Shown: positions 19,104 to 28,852, counted from the stretch's first letter. The stretch is DNA of 64,000 nucleotides from Prochlorococcus sp. MIT 1223 (GCF_034092465.1 NZ_CP139303.1:620001-684000); one strand, 5' to 3'. The notes: generated by a model from the sequence alone, not told the origin. A program made the numbers and translations.

Positions 19104-19952
19104 ATGAAAATTAGAATTATTAAACCCAAATACTTAATAAATATATTAAAAACTATTATCTCATACTTGATTTATAAGTCTAGTCTAAGATTTAGAGAAT
19201 CATATATTCAAAAAGAATATAAAATAAATAATAATAATATAAATATTAAAATTGACATAAATCAGTTAAAAGAAAAGGGATATATAGTTATACCTAAATA
19301 CTTTTCAGAAAAAGCTTGTGAAGATATAAGAATAGACATTAAAGATTCAATCGAAAAATATCCAGACTATACACACTCTGGAGAAGATAAAAGAATATTT
19401 GGAATAGATTGCTTATCTAAATCATGCAAGATTTTCCATGATGACAGTAATTTTCGAGAGATTTCCAAATTTAATAATAGAGAATTATCATATTGTGCTT
19501 TTACTCTAGGTGGCCACTTAAAATCAGGTAACAGTGGTTCTTCAGGAGGAGGATGGCATAGAGATGCTTTCTTTAATCAATTTAAAGCAATGATTTACCT
19601 TAGTGACGTAGATTTACATAATGGACCTTTTGAAATACTACCTGGTTCTCATAAGATATTTAATCTGATCTCAAGCTTAAGCTCTGGAAGCTTAAATTAT
19701 AATCAATACCGTATTCAAAATAGACAAGTAGAGAAGATAGAGAACAACGGTTTAAAAAGAGATACAATCATTGCTAAGGCTGGGACTGTAGTACTATTTA
19801 ACTCTGCAACAATTCATAGAGGTAGGCCTATAACTACTGGTGAAAGGTTCACATTAACCAACTACTACTATCCGATTTCAAGGGATTATGATGATTTGGT
19901 TGAACAATTCTGGCCTGTAATTAAAAACCAAAATATTAGTTATAATAAATAG
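19104..19952 (+). CDS. PhyH-like Fe(II)/2-oxoglutarate dioxygenase
   Basis: A 282-residue protein from the ATG at 19104. The double-stranded beta-helix has the iron-binding pair H152-x-D154 in GGGWHRDAFF, the third ligand His238 in NSATIHRG and a 2-oxoglutarate-binding Arg248 in TGERFTL. This is the phytanoyl-CoA dioxygenase family, which hydroxylates small molecules, lipids or sugars. An earlier start (19071) is open but would overlap the ABC gene. Its position directly behind the exporter suggests it acts on the exported glycan or its precursor. The substrate is unknown. Confidence 0.8.
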   Translation: MKIRIIKPKYLINILKTIISYLIYKSSLRFRESYIQKEYKINNNNINIKIDINQLKEKGYIVIPKYFSEKACEDIRIDIKDSIEKYPDYTHSGEDKRIFGIDCLSKSCKIFHDDSNFREISKFNNRELSYCAFTLGGHLKSGNSGSSGGGWHRDAFFNQFKAMIYLSDVDLHNGPFEILPGSHKIFNLISSLSSGSLNYNQYRIQNRQVEKIENNGLKRDTIIAKAGTVVLFNSATIHRGRPITTGERFTLTNYYYPISRDYDDLVEQFWPVIKNQNISYNK

Positions 19953-19984
19953 TTATTTTATATGGCAAATATCAATCAATCTGA

Positions 19985-20230
19985 TTACCAATAGGGATCC
20001 TGATAGAAATTAACTTTTAAAATTCCACTCTTTGACTTTTTTATTGTACTAACACATGCCCTAATTACTTCCCCATTAACCTCGATTTCACAGGCTCCAC
20101 AACTTCCATTTAAGCATCCAACTGGAATTTCATTGCTTGACTCTCTCGCTAGCATTAACCAGTCTTGATCCTCTTCTGCATTTGAGATAACTCCATTAGG
20201 CCATTTTATCTGAATAGTATGAGATTTCAT
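19985..20230 (-). CDS. 2Fe-2S ferredoxin, short plant-type
   Basis: An 81-residue protein with cysteines at 39, 44, 47 and 59 (C-x4-C-x2-C-x11-C), in the context VGCLNGSCGACEIEVNG and RACVST. This is the [2Fe-2S] binding loop of plant-type ferredoxins, but the last Cys comes much earlier than in photosynthetic PetF, so it is a minimal electron carrier. It is soluble and cytosolic. It is transcribed against its neighbours and is convergent with the PhyH-like gene. It may be a backbone gene stranded inside the island, or the electron donor for an island oxygenase; the first seems more likely. Confidence 0.85.
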   Translation of the reverse strand: MKSHTIQIKWPNGVISNAEEDQDWLMLARESSNEIPVGCLNGSCGACEIEVNGEVIRACVSTIKKSKSGILKVNFYQDPYW

Positions 20231-20384
20231 ATTTAATCTATGTAAGTTTTCCCAATTGATCCTTTCTAATTCTAATTATTTTAAAATTTTTATTGTTTAT
20301 GTTCATAAAATTTAAATTATAGAGTTAGCAATTTAGTTATTATAAAAATATTTTTTGTCTATAATGGAGTAAAAGAATAATTAA

Positions 20385-21278
20385 ATGCATTTTTTAAGCG
20401 ATTTAACTATAGTTATTCCTTCTACTATTAATAAAGTTGTCAATAGTTGGATAGATCAAGTTAATAATTATTCTCTGTGTGGAATTAAAATAATTATAGT
20501 AATCCCTCCAAACCTAAATCCTCAAGAAATCTATAAGAAGGGATTCTCTAAAGAGATTTTAATAATCAGGTCAGAAAAAAAAGGACAGGTTTGGCAAAGG
20601 CAATATGCCTATAAATACTGTAAAACTAAATTTGTAATACTTATGGACGATGATATTTTTTTTAGCAAAGAATATATTGAAATTTTACTAAAAGAGATTT
20701 ATAAATTGCCAGAAAAATCTTGTATAGCTCCGCGCTTGAATAAAAGGTTAGTTAAGAATCAAAAATCGACAATGCTCGCTAATATAAGAAATATTAGCTT
20801 ATATTTTTCTTTAAGACCACTTCCAGGAACGATTTCTTTAACAAGTTTCTCAGTTCCACACTACTTAATAGACTATCAAAGGATAGAAACTCTAAAAGAG
20901 GTTGATTGGCTTGCCGGAGGTATTATTCTCTTAAGAAAATCTGATCTTATATTAGAAAACTATTTCCCCTTTAATGGAAAAGCATATTGCGAAGACTTGA
21001 TACATAGCTACTTACTTAAAAAGAGAGGAGTAAGATTATATTTAATAAATAATTGTAGCTATATAACTAATCTAGATTCTTATATAAATTTTAAACCAAT
21101 TGAATTTCTAGATTATATTTATCATGATTTTATTGCTCGTAATTATTATAGGAATATAATAAGAAATCCAATATTACCATTTCTATTGGCCTATATATCT
21201 ATTTTATTTAATTTCTTTATAAATAAATCCATAGATTGCTTATGTAATTTGATAGGTTATTTTAACTTTAAGGATTGA
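20385..21278 (+). CDS. Family 2 glycosyltransferase (GT-A fold)
   Basis: A 297-residue protein opening with LTIVIPSTIN, typical of GT2 enzymes. A basic segment EKKGQVWQRQYAYKY is followed by the metal-binding FVILMDDDIFFS (DDD near residues 90-92) and later EVDWLAGGIILL and FNGKAYCEDLIHSYLL, where the Glu-Asp pair fits the catalytic-base region. The C-terminus is hydrophobic (FLLAYISILFNFFI, about 262-278), suggesting membrane association. It transfers an unknown sugar during surface glycan assembly. It is convergent with the oxygenase at 21320. Confidence 0.75.
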   Translation: MHFLSDLTIVIPSTINKVVNSWIDQVNNYSLCGIKIIIVIPPNLNPQEIYKKGFSKEILIIRSEKKGQVWQRQYAYKYCKTKFVILMDDDIFFSKEYIEILLKEIYKLPEKSCIAPRLNKRLVKNQKSTMLANIRNISLYFSLRPLPGTISLTSFSVPHYLIDYQRIETLKEVDWLAGGIILLRKSDLILENYFPFNGKAYCEDLIHSYLLKKRGVRLYLINNCSYITNLDSYINFKPIEFLDYIYHDFIARNYYRNIIRNPILPFLLAYISILFNFFINKSIDCLCNLIGYFNFKD

Positions 21279-21319
21279 ATTAGTTTTATATTTATTAAAT
21301 GTAATCTTATATCATAAAA

Positions 21320-22171
21320 CTATATAAAATTATAAATTTTATTCTTAAGAGATTGTAAATGTCTAACAATTAAAAGCTGAATTAAATATATAATATATAC
21401 ACGAATATACTTTAAGTTGCCCAAATTAAATGTTTTACTTATTTCGATAGAATTCAATCCGAAAGGGATAAAGGGGATAAATGTTGTTCCGTGTCGAGAA
21501 TGAATTAATTTTACTCTTCTACCTGAGTTTATATTTTTCATTGCGAAATTTATATCTGAATCTAGAACATAGTAATCATGATAAAAGGTTCTTCTTTTTA
21601 TGCCCGAATTAGAGTAGTATCTTTTAACCCCATGAAATGAATTTGCTGTATGGATAAATAGTATCATTCTATTAGGGATAGGATCAATTAACACTTTTTG
21701 AATAAGACCATTATTAGAAAAGAGTATTGTGTGACCTCCCCAAGATTTATCCCATTTACTACTTGCATAAAAAATTGCATTTGCGATATGCCTATAACTT
21801 CCACCCTTGATAAAAGAATGGTCTACATGTGTTCCTAAATATCCATTATTATTAGTAATATGAAAAGGAGAATATCCAGAATTACCATTAGTTTCACCCA
21901 TACTCAATATATTACAGCCACCTATTTGCTCAGATAATAAGTCCTTTATTTTTTTTGAGGACATTATAGATACTAGTTCATTTGAGACAGACTTCCCTTG
22001 AAGATCTTTATATATAGTCTTAGATTCTAAAGGGGTTTTAAAGCTACACATTTCCATATTATTAGACTGATCTAATTCAGATACTAATTCCTTGAATTGG
22101 TCTACTGGTAGAAAATTATCAATAACTTTAAACGGAAATGGATATTCCAACCATTTTGAATCGGAAGACAT
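21320..22171 (-). CDS. 2-oxoglutarate/Fe(II) oxygenase, prolyl-hydroxylase-like
   Basis: A 283-residue protein. The opening FPFKVIDNFLP is the usual start of P4H-type oxygenases. Iron ligands are visible as H115-x-D117 in GTHVDHSF and His180 in ANSFHGV, with basic residues Arg193/Arg194 in position to bind 2-oxoglutarate. GGHTILFS lies between them. Relatives hydroxylate peptides, sugars or small molecules. It is transcribed alone on the minus strand and converges with the GT2 gene. The substrate is unknown; a sugar or lipid carrier in the island's glycan is a guess. Confidence 0.75.
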   Translation of the reverse strand: MSSDSKWLEYPFPFKVIDNFLPVDQFKELVSELDQSNNMEMCSFKTPLESKTIYKDLQGKSVSNELVSIMSSKKIKDLLSEQIGGCNILSMGETNGNSGYSPFHITNNNGYLGTHVDHSFIKGGSYRHIANAIFYASSKWDKSWGGHTILFSNNGLIQKVLIDPIPNRMILFIHTANSFHGVKRYYSNSGIKRRTFYHDYYVLDSDINFAMKNINSGRRVKLIHSRHGTTFIPFIPFGLNSIEISKTFNLGNLKYIRVYIIYLIQLLIVRHLQSLKNKIYNFI

Positions 22172-22587
22172 ACGAAGTTTTAAGCCTATATTTCACGTTA
22201 AGATAATTCTTCTAGGTAGTCAATGATAAATATTTAAAGCATACTCAGATATATCTTTTCAAGATAACATTAATAAGTATTATATTAATTTTGACTACTG
22301 TATTATTCATTTCAAATTAAGTTTGACTTATTCGTAAATTTACTATTTCTTTCTAGTAACTAGAATAAATAATTTTAATACTCTAATACATATATACATT
22401 AACTTAAAGGTATATCTCAATTACTATGGGCACTGATCTGTCCTTAAAGATGAGAATATGATAAAGTTAAGTTTGGTACAGGTGGAATTCTTAATGACTG
22501 AGTCATTGACATTGCAAGAAATTATACTAAATGATGGCATTATTTTCTTTATATCATTAGCTGATTAAGCTCGGAGAATAAAATTTT
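22172..22587. other. Intergenic region upstream of pseB
   Basis: 416 bases between divergent genes, without a gene. The only structured element is the dyad at 22493-22507. The leader directly upstream of pseB has GGAG (22575-22578), ten bases from the ATG. Confidence 0.5.
22493..22507. promoter_or_regulatory. Short perfect dyad upstream of pseB (possible operator)
   Basis: AATGACT-G-AGTCATT is a perfect 7-base inverted repeat around one central base, 81 bases before the pseB start. Odd-centred dyads of this size are typical repressor sites, but no regulator is known and a short dyad can arise by chance. Confidence 0.3.
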
Positions 22588-23580
22588 ATGGATAATCAGT
22601 CAACAATTTTAATTACTGGTGGAACTGGTTCATTTGGTAATGCATTTGTGCCTTTAACACTCGCGAGGTACAACCCTAAAAAAATAATCATTTATTCAAG
22701 AGACGAAATGAAGCAATGGGAAATGTCTCAGATGTTTAAAGATGATGAGAGAGTACAGTTTCGGATTGGAGATGTAAGAGATAAAGATAGATTACGCTCA
22801 TGTCTTAAAGGCATCGACCTTGTTGTGCATGCAGCTGCTACTAAAATAGTTCCCACAGCTGAATATAACCCAATTGAATGTATAAAAACTAACATTAATG
22901 GAGCAGCGAACGTAATTGAAGCCTCCATCGAAGAAAAAGTTAAGAAGGTTGTTGCTTTATCTACAGATAAAGCAAGTAATCCAATAAATCTATATGGAGC
23001 GACCAAATTGGCTTCAGACAAATTATTTGTAGCGTCAAATTCCTATGAAACCGGTCACTCAACAAGAGCAGCCGTTGTCAGGTATGGAAATGTAATGGGA
23101 TCAAGAGGTTCTGTAATCCCTTTCTTCATAAAAGAATCAAGTTCTGGAACACTCCCTATAACAGATAAAAGAATGACAAGATTTATGATAACCCTAGAAG
23201 AAGGAGTGAGTCTTGTTTGGAAAGCCTTTGATGATATGGCTGGGGGAGAAATATACGTAAAGAAAATTCCCTCAATGAATATTTGTGATATTGCAAAAGC
23301 TATATCGCCAAATGCAAAATTAAAAATAATAGGTATTAGGCCAGGGGAAAAGCTGCACGAGCAAATGATTGGGAAAGAGGATGCTCCTCATACATATGAA
23401 TATTCTAGTTATTATAAAATCCTACCTATGATACATAACTGGCATAAAGACCCTGAGAGGATTAAGGGTGGAACTAAAGTTGTAGAAGATTTTAACTACG
23501 TTAGTGATAAGAATCTTGACTGGATGTCAGTTGAAAGTCTTACTAAATGGATAAAGAAAAATAATATTCAATTAAGATGA
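22588..23580 (+). CDS. pseB: UDP-GlcNAc 4,6-dehydratase (inverting), pseudaminic pathway
   Basis: A 330-residue extended SDR. It begins with TILITGGTGSFGNAFV (cofactor site), then IIIYSRDEMKQWEMSQMF, LVVHAAATKIVPTAEYNP, ALSTDKASNPINLYGATK (catalytic Thr-Asp-Lys and Tyr-x3-Lys) and RYGNVMGSRGSVIPFF. These are hallmarks of the PseB/FlaA1 group. It converts UDP-GlcNAc to UDP-2-acetamido-2,6-dideoxy-L-arabino-4-hexulose, the first committed step to pseudaminic acid. The fused reductase-PseC gene follows 7 bases later in the same operon. It is soluble and cytosolic. Confidence 0.93.
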   Translation: MDNQSTILITGGTGSFGNAFVPLTLARYNPKKIIIYSRDEMKQWEMSQMFKDDERVQFRIGDVRDKDRLRSCLKGIDLVVHAAATKIVPTAEYNPIECIKTNINGAANVIEASIEEKVKKVVALSTDKASNPINLYGATKLASDKLFVASNSYETGHSTRAAVVRYGNVMGSRGSVIPFFIKESSSGTLPITDKRMTRFMITLEEGVSLVWKAFDDMAGGEIYVKKIPSMNICDIAKAISPNAKLKIIGIRPGEKLHEQMIGKEDAPHTYEYSSYYKILPMIHNWHKDPERIKGGTKVVEDFNYVSDKNLDWMSVESLTKWIKKNNIQLR

Positions 23581-23587
23581 ACCTATT

Positions 23588-25657
23588 ATGATAAAACAAA
23601 AAGTATTAATTATCGGTTCATCTGGATTACTTGGTAAACTATGGTATGAGTCTTTATCATACAAATATGATTTCAAATTAGCCTATAACAAAAGAAAGAC
23701 ACCTAATGCTCCTGAGAAAAATTTAACAAGATTAAATATAGAATGCATAGATGAAATCACAAACTATTTAAATATAAATGAAATTGATATTGTAGTAAAT
23801 TTAGCAAGTTTAACTAATATCGAAATATGTCAACAGAACTTTGAGCTCGCATATAAGATTAACCGAGACTACGCAAGAAACATTGCATTATCTTGCAAGC
23901 AATCATCTTCCAAGCTAATTCATATTTCAACAGATCATCTATTTGGTAATGAGAATAGATTATATACTGAAGAAGATAGACCTTTACTATTAAATAACTA
24001 TGCAAAATCAAAGTATGCTGGTGAATGTGAAACACTTTCTACTTATCCCAATGCATTAATATGTAGAACTAATTTTTTTGGTTTTGGTCCAGTATATAGA
24101 AATTCATTTAGCGATTGGATAATCAACTCTCTTAGGAATCAAACAAAGATAACATTATTTAATGATGTTTATTTTACACCAGTTCTAGGTTCGCTTTTAG
24201 CGAAATATGCTCATGAGCTTATTGAAAAAGAGGCTTATGGTATATATAATATCTCTTCAGATGATACAATTACAAAATATCAATTCGGAGAATATATATC
24301 TGACATATTTGGTTTAAATAAAGAGCTTCTAGAGAAAGGAAGTCTAAGTCAAAGAAGTGATCTAACTAAGCGGCCTTTAGGAATGGCACTTTCAAATCAA
24401 AAAGCTAAATCTAAATTAAAAAAATCGTTGGGAAAAATTAAAGAGCAAATATCATTACTTTCTCGAGAAAATAATGATATTTATAATTACAAATATGGGC
24501 AGCAATGCATATCAGAAGATGACATTCAAGCAGTTGTTAATGCTCTTAGAGGCGAAAATGTAACACAGGGTCCACTTCTCGTAGAATTCGAGAATAAAAT
24601 TGCTAAAAAAGTAAAAGCTAATTACGCGACTGCTACAAATAGTGCTACTAGTGCATTGCATTTAGCCTGCTTGGCTCTTGGCCTAAAAAAAGGGCAACGC
24701 CTATGGACTTCTTCTATTAGCTTCTTATCATCGGCAAATTGTGGTATTTTCTGTGGGGCAAAAATAGATTTTGTAGATATTGAAACTTCTACCGCACTAA
24801 TTGATACTCTCTTACTTGAGGAAAAACTTGAAAAAGCAGAAAAGATAGGCAAACTTCCACATATTGTCGTTCCAGTACATCTAGCAGGGACAAGTTGTGA
24901 CATGAAAAAGATTAGGGAGTTATCTCATAAATATGGATTTAAAGTTATTGAAGATGCTAGCCATGCAATAGGTGGTTCTTATTTAGAAGAACCTATTGGA
25001 TGTTGTAAATATAGTGATATTAGTGTATTCAGTTTTCATCCGGTAAAGATAATAACAACTCTAGAAGGAGGAATGGCCTTAACCAATGATCAAAGGCTAA
25101 ATAAAAAAATGGAAAAATTAAGAGGTCATGGAATTGTTAGAGATCAAAAGGAATTTATACTTAAATCACCAGGGCCTTGGTATTACGAGCAGCAAGAATT
25201 AGGGTTTAATTATCGTTTCAATGAGATACAAGCAAGCCTAGGTATTAGTCAACTTAATAAACTAGAGGAATTTGTAAATAAAAGGCATAGTTTAATGCGA
25301 AGATATAGGGACTGGGCGTCCAAATATAAGAATATTGCCTTCCTATCTCAACCAAAAGACTGCTATAGCTCCTATCACCTGGCAATTATACGTTTAAAGA
25401 ACTCAACCCAGCAGCAGCATCTGTCTATGTTTGAATTTATGAGAAAACAAGGAGTATTTGTTCAACTACATTATTGGCCAATTCATCTTCACCCTTATTA
25501 CCTAAATTTGGGCTTTAAGAAGGGAGATTATCCAAATGCAGAATTATATGGAACAACAGCATTTAGTTTACCTCTTTACCCTTCATTAGACTTTATAGAT
25601 CAAGATAAGATCATCAAAATACTTGAAAAGGGCTTAGAGGAAAATAAACTTAATTGA
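23588..25657 (+). CDS. pseC: Fusion: RmlD-like reductase plus PseC aminotransferase
   Basis: A 689-residue bifunctional protein. Residues 1-290 are an RmlD-like (dTDP-4-keto sugar reductase) SDR: GSSGLLG (10-16), HISTDHLFG (112-120) and catalytic Tyr138-x3-Lys142. Residues 297-689 are a DegT/DnrJ/EryC1 aminotransferase matching PseC: ENVTQGPLL (323-331), NSATSALHLA (351-360), EDASHAIGG (455-463) and Schiff-base Lys487 in SFHPVKIITTLEGG. PseC transaminates the 4-keto product of PseB with glutamate. PseC is normally about 380 residues and stands alone, so the N-terminal reductase is the unusual part. The start is the ATG at 23588. Confidence 0.9.
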   Translation: MIKQKVLIIGSSGLLGKLWYESLSYKYDFKLAYNKRKTPNAPEKNLTRLNIECIDEITNYLNINEIDIVVNLASLTNIEICQQNFELAYKINRDYARNIALSCKQSSSKLIHISTDHLFGNENRLYTEEDRPLLLNNYAKSKYAGECETLSTYPNALICRTNFFGFGPVYRNSFSDWIINSLRNQTKITLFNDVYFTPVLGSLLAKYAHELIEKEAYGIYNISSDDTITKYQFGEYISDIFGLNKELLEKGSLSQRSDLTKRPLGMALSNQKAKSKLKKSLGKIKEQISLLSRENNDIYNYKYGQQCISEDDIQAVVNALRGENVTQGPLLVEFENKIAKKVKANYATATNSATSALHLACLALGLKKGQRLWTSSISFLSSANCGIFCGAKIDFVDIETSTALIDTLLLEEKLEKAEKIGKLPHIVVPVHLAGTSCDMKKIRELSHKYGFKVIEDASHAIGGSYLEEPIGCCKYSDISVFSFHPVKIITTLEGGMALTNDQRLNKKMEKLRGHGIVRDQKEFILKSPGPWYYEQQELGFNYRFNEIQASLGISQLNKLEEFVNKRHSLMRRYRDWASKYKNIAFLSQPKDCYSSYHLAIIRLKNSTQQQHLSMFEFMRKQGVFVQLHYWPIHLHPYYLNLGFKKGDYPNAELYGTTAFSLPLYPSLDFIDQDKIIKILEKGLEENKLN

Positions 25658-25701
25658 TATGAAAATCATCAAGATTTAATATGATAAAATTATAATTCGT
25701 A

Positions 25702-26595
25702 TTACCATCTTCTTGGATCAATAAAACTTGGATCATTATTATCTTTAACCATACTTAGAACAAATTGTTTATTATTTAGTTCAATATATTTTATTAAGTT
25801 AACAAGTTCTTTAAGATGAGATAATTTGTTAATACCAACAATATAACCATCTAATTCCTTAATAGACATAATGTATCTTAAGCAAGTCTCGACTTTACCC
25901 ATATTTAAATCCTCAGAAATTTTAACAAATCGGGCATATTGAGTTATATACTTTCTAAGTAAACATACTTCTGAGATTAAAAAGCCTTGTAAATATATTG
26001 ATCTAGCAATTACATTAGTATGATTGCCAATAAATGAACTTTTCTTAACTCTTTGGGCAGTATCATCAAATATATTACAAGGGGCTTGGATGCAATCTAT
26101 TCTGGACTTTAAATTATTACTAATATTTATTATTTCCTCTATATTGTAAATAGAAATACCGGTTCTTATCCTATAACTCTCTTTTATATATTTAAATGCT
26201 TCTATTGTGATATCTTCTAAATTTCTTTTCAATAGATCTGGAGTGTGGCATAAAATAGTATTTAGACTATCTCCAAAGAGATTAAAGCTTTGATCTATTT
26301 GATATATTATTAAATCCAAATTATGCGAATCAGTAACTACAAACTTACTAGTTATCTCCATATTTCCATCGTACATGCCTCCAATTGCACGTGAAAGGAT
26401 ATCTTCGGAATCACCATATCCGCATGATGTATCAAATTGATAACCTCCATTAATTATAAAATATTTAACTATCTGAGTTGCTTTTTCTTGATCGACATAA
26501 TCCTGATCATTACATATCCCATATTTATTTCCAAAAGAGGCTGTTCCAAGAGAAAACCTTTCTAAATATTTACTTTCAATTATTTCTTGAACCAT
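25702..26595 (-). CDS. Aldo/keto reductase
   Basis: A 297-residue AKR barrel. The tetrad is visible: Asp and Tyr in FDTSCGYGDSE near residues 53-58, Lys in ITSKF near 80 and His in ILCHTPD near 113. The opening FSLGTASFGNKYGI is typical. These NAD(P)H enzymes reduce carbonyls of sugars. AKR genes are often found inside nonulosonic acid clusters, and here it faces the end of the pseC fusion and lies downstream of a class III aminotransferase. Its role in this glycan is not defined. Confidence 0.8.
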   Translation of the reverse strand: MVQEIIESKYLERFSLGTASFGNKYGICNDQDYVDQEKATQIVKYFIINGGYQFDTSCGYGDSEDILSRAIGGMYDGNMEITSKFVVTDSHNLDLIIYQIDQSFNLFGDSLNTILCHTPDLLKRNLEDITIEAFKYIKESYRIRTGISIYNIEEIINISNNLKSRIDCIQAPCNIFDDTAQRVKKSSFIGNHTNVIARSIYLQGFLISEVCLLRKYITQYARFVKISEDLNMGKVETCLRYIMSIKELDGYIVGINKLSHLKELVNLIKYIELNNKQFVLSMVKDNNDPSFIDPRRW

Positions 26596-26749
26596 GAATT
26601 AGAGTAGGATATATTAAATAGTAATCTAGCATGAGAACAATGTGAAATAACTCATTAAATTGTTCAAAATAATTGGTAAATAATGTTTACTTCTAAATTA
26701 ATTTTACAACTTAATGATCATATAAGATTGCAGGCATATTTATATGAAA

Positions 26750-28066
26750 TTAATTTAGTCTTTGAAAACTACTTCCACAGAGTTCGTTCTCTGGTACTAA
26801 AGGTTCTTTTATTTCACCAACCTCTCTAGCATAAATAGCCTTAAATATTTCATCAATCTTTTCGAAATACTCATTAAAATCTAGGGACATATGAGCTGTA
26901 CTGACGAAAAAAAGATTACTTGCTAGATAACCAATTTTAAGAAATTCACGCGTCATATAAGTTTTATATTCTATTGCATTCTTTGAAATAAAGTTGAATG
27001 TTGCTATAGGAGGTAATACTCCAACTTCTATTTTCACCTTATTTCTTTTTGCTAAAGATTCCCATCTTCTTTGAACAGAAGTTCCCAACTCAGTTATTCT
27101 TTCCCAAGACTTTATCCTTTCCATTTCCCTAAGTGTTTCCAACGCAGCAACATAACCAATTCGCTCAGTCCAGAAGGTACTGCTAATAAAGCTATCTTTA
27201 GCTGACTTCATAATGTCTTTCCTACCTAATACTGCTGAAATAGCATAACCATTGCCTAGCGCCTTACCAAATACAGCTATATCTGGAAATACATTGTATT
27301 TGAGATGTATTCCTCCATATGTTTCTCTAAATCCAGAGGTGCATTCATCAAATATTAAAACTATACCTTGCTCATCACATAATTTTCTAACTGAAGACAG
27401 GAATTCAAAAGAAGGCAAGATATTTCTAGTAACCTCCATCTTTATTGTCCCTATTTCACCTTTATTCTCTTCAAGAACTTTATTCAAACTAGAAAGATTG
27501 TTCCATTCAAATGGAATAGATGTTCCTTTTAGAGAATCTGGAATACCTTCTGTTTTAATATCTTTAAATAAATGATTTGCCAATGCACTTTCTTTTTTCC
27601 CTGCTGCCATATACCAATCATGCCAACCATGATATCCGCAGAATGCTACCTTCTCTCTTTTACTAAATGCCCTAGCTATTCTAATTGATATAGCGTTCGC
27701 TTCACCTCCACCACGAGCAAATCTAGCCATTCCAGCCCAGGGGTGGATTTCTATCAATTTCTCGGCTAATTGTACTTCTTCAGGACAATTTAAACTACAC
27801 ATATTGCCATTCTTGACAGCTCTAATGACGGCTTCATCAATATTCTCATTGCCATATCCCAATGTGTTTGTACCTATCCCCATGATACTCATATCTACAT
27901 ACTTTCTATTTTCTAAATCCCATATAAAATAACCTTTTGCTTTATCATAGTAAGTTGGCCACAAATTTGGCGCAAATAGATCTGGTCTCTTTGAAATAAG
28001 ACTATTTCCTCCTGGTATTAATTCCTTGCTTTTTATCCAAAGAGTTTGTCCAGAATTCATAATCAA
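26750..28066 (-). CDS. Class III aminotransferase, glutamate-1-semialdehyde-mutase-like
   Basis: A 438-residue fold-type I PLP enzyme. Key motifs are ARGGGEANAISIRIAR near 117, CGYHGWHDWY near 143, the PLP-binding IFDECTSGFR near 238 and the Schiff-base Lys in FGKALGNGYAISA near 268-272. It resembles HemL but lacks the close match expected of the tetrapyrrole enzyme. Homologues of this type recur in nonulosonic acid and capsule clusters, where they are thought to act on sugars. It lies upstream of the aldo/keto reductase on the same strand. I infer a glycan role, not haem synthesis. Confidence 0.8.
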   Translation of the reverse strand: MIMNSGQTLWIKSKELIPGGNSLISKRPDLFAPNLWPTYYDKAKGYFIWDLENRKYVDMSIMGIGTNTLGYGNENIDEAVIRAVKNGNMCSLNCPEEVQLAEKLIEIHPWAGMARFARGGGEANAISIRIARAFSKREKVAFCGYHGWHDWYMAAGKKESALANHLFKDIKTEGIPDSLKGTSIPFEWNNLSSLNKVLEENKGEIGTIKMEVTRNILPSFEFLSSVRKLCDEQGIVLIFDECTSGFRETYGGIHLKYNVFPDIAVFGKALGNGYAISAVLGRKDIMKSAKDSFISSTFWTERIGYVAALETLREMERIKSWERITELGTSVQRRWESLAKRNKVKIEVGVLPPIATFNFISKNAIEYKTYMTREFLKIGYLASNLFFVSTAHMSLDFNEYFEKIDEIFKAIYAREVGEIKEPLVPENELCGSSFQRLN

Positions 28067-28240
28067 CTTCTTTGCTCTTAAGTTTAAAAAATAATTACCT
28101 ATTCAATTATAGCCATCATAAGAAGGTAAGTCATTATTTCAAATTAAATTATCAGACTATAGTTATAGATATATTTATCTATTCTATGCCCTTTAGTTTA
28201 TGTAGAGATCAAACTAAATAAGAATCAAATTATTTAGTAA

Positions 28241-28852
28241 TTAATTACATATTCTAATAATATTACTTGTTTCTATCTTGCTAGCAACAGATAAATACCA
28301 ATCATTATATCCTAAAGTAGTACTATGTAATTGAATTTGATTCTTTTTATGATACGTAAGTTGACGCCCCAAATCACATTCCCATTGAGTAATATCTCTT
28401 GTTATACTTCCCCTTTGCCACTTAATTGCTGCTTCTTTTGTAACAAAATATTTTAAGACTTTTCTTCTAACTGAATCATAGTCTAAAAACATCAACGACT
28501 TAATTTCCTTCTTAGTAAAGTAACGATCAGAAAGCTCCTTTGCTTTCATAAGCCTATCCTTTCTCTCTATATCAACTCCTAACTTGAACTTTGACCAACC
28601 AATAAAAAGAGCATCGACACAATGACTAAAGCTGATATGCCCCCATCCATCTTCTAGATAGGGGGCTTTGCCAGGCATCGCAGATAACGGGATACTTAAA
28701 GGATCAATATTAAAAATGCAAGACAATGAATAACGAACATAACCTCGAGAAAATAGAAATTGAGAAGCCTTAGGAGCAGGAAGACCTAAAGATAATTCCT
28801 TTTCAGCTGAAGTAGTCTTTTGACAAAAAGAGTTAATAGGGTATATCCACAA
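28241..28852 (-). CDS. 4'-phosphopantetheinyl transferase (Sfp/HetI type)
   Basis: A 203-residue Sfp-type enzyme. GKAPYLEDGWGHISFSH near residue 60, the metal-binding LGVDIER near 92-98 and YFVTKEAAIKW near 131-141 are the three signature motifs. It transfers phosphopantetheine from CoA to the conserved serine of acyl carrier proteins. The start is TTG at 28852; the frame stays open further upstream without an ATG. Cyanobacteria usually have a single such enzyme, so this may be a backbone gene. Here it could also activate the ACP at 43145. Confidence 0.87.
   Translation of the reverse strand: MWIYPINSFCQKTTSAEKELSLGLPAPKASQFLFSRGYVRYSLSCIFNIDPLSIPLSAMPGKAPYLEDGWGHISFSHCVDALFIGWSKFKLGVDIERKDRLMKAKELSDRYFTKKEIKSLMFLDYDSVRRKVLKYFVTKEAAIKWQRGSITRDITQWECDLGRQLTYHKKNQIQLHSTTLGYNDWYLSVASKIETSNIIRICN

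Noticed and set aside
26750-28066. Calling this gene hemL (tetrapyrrole glutamate-1-semialdehyde mutase)
   Set aside because: The core PLP motifs fit the class, but the sequence departs from HemL and the gene lies among sugar genes, so a sugar aminotransferase is more likely.
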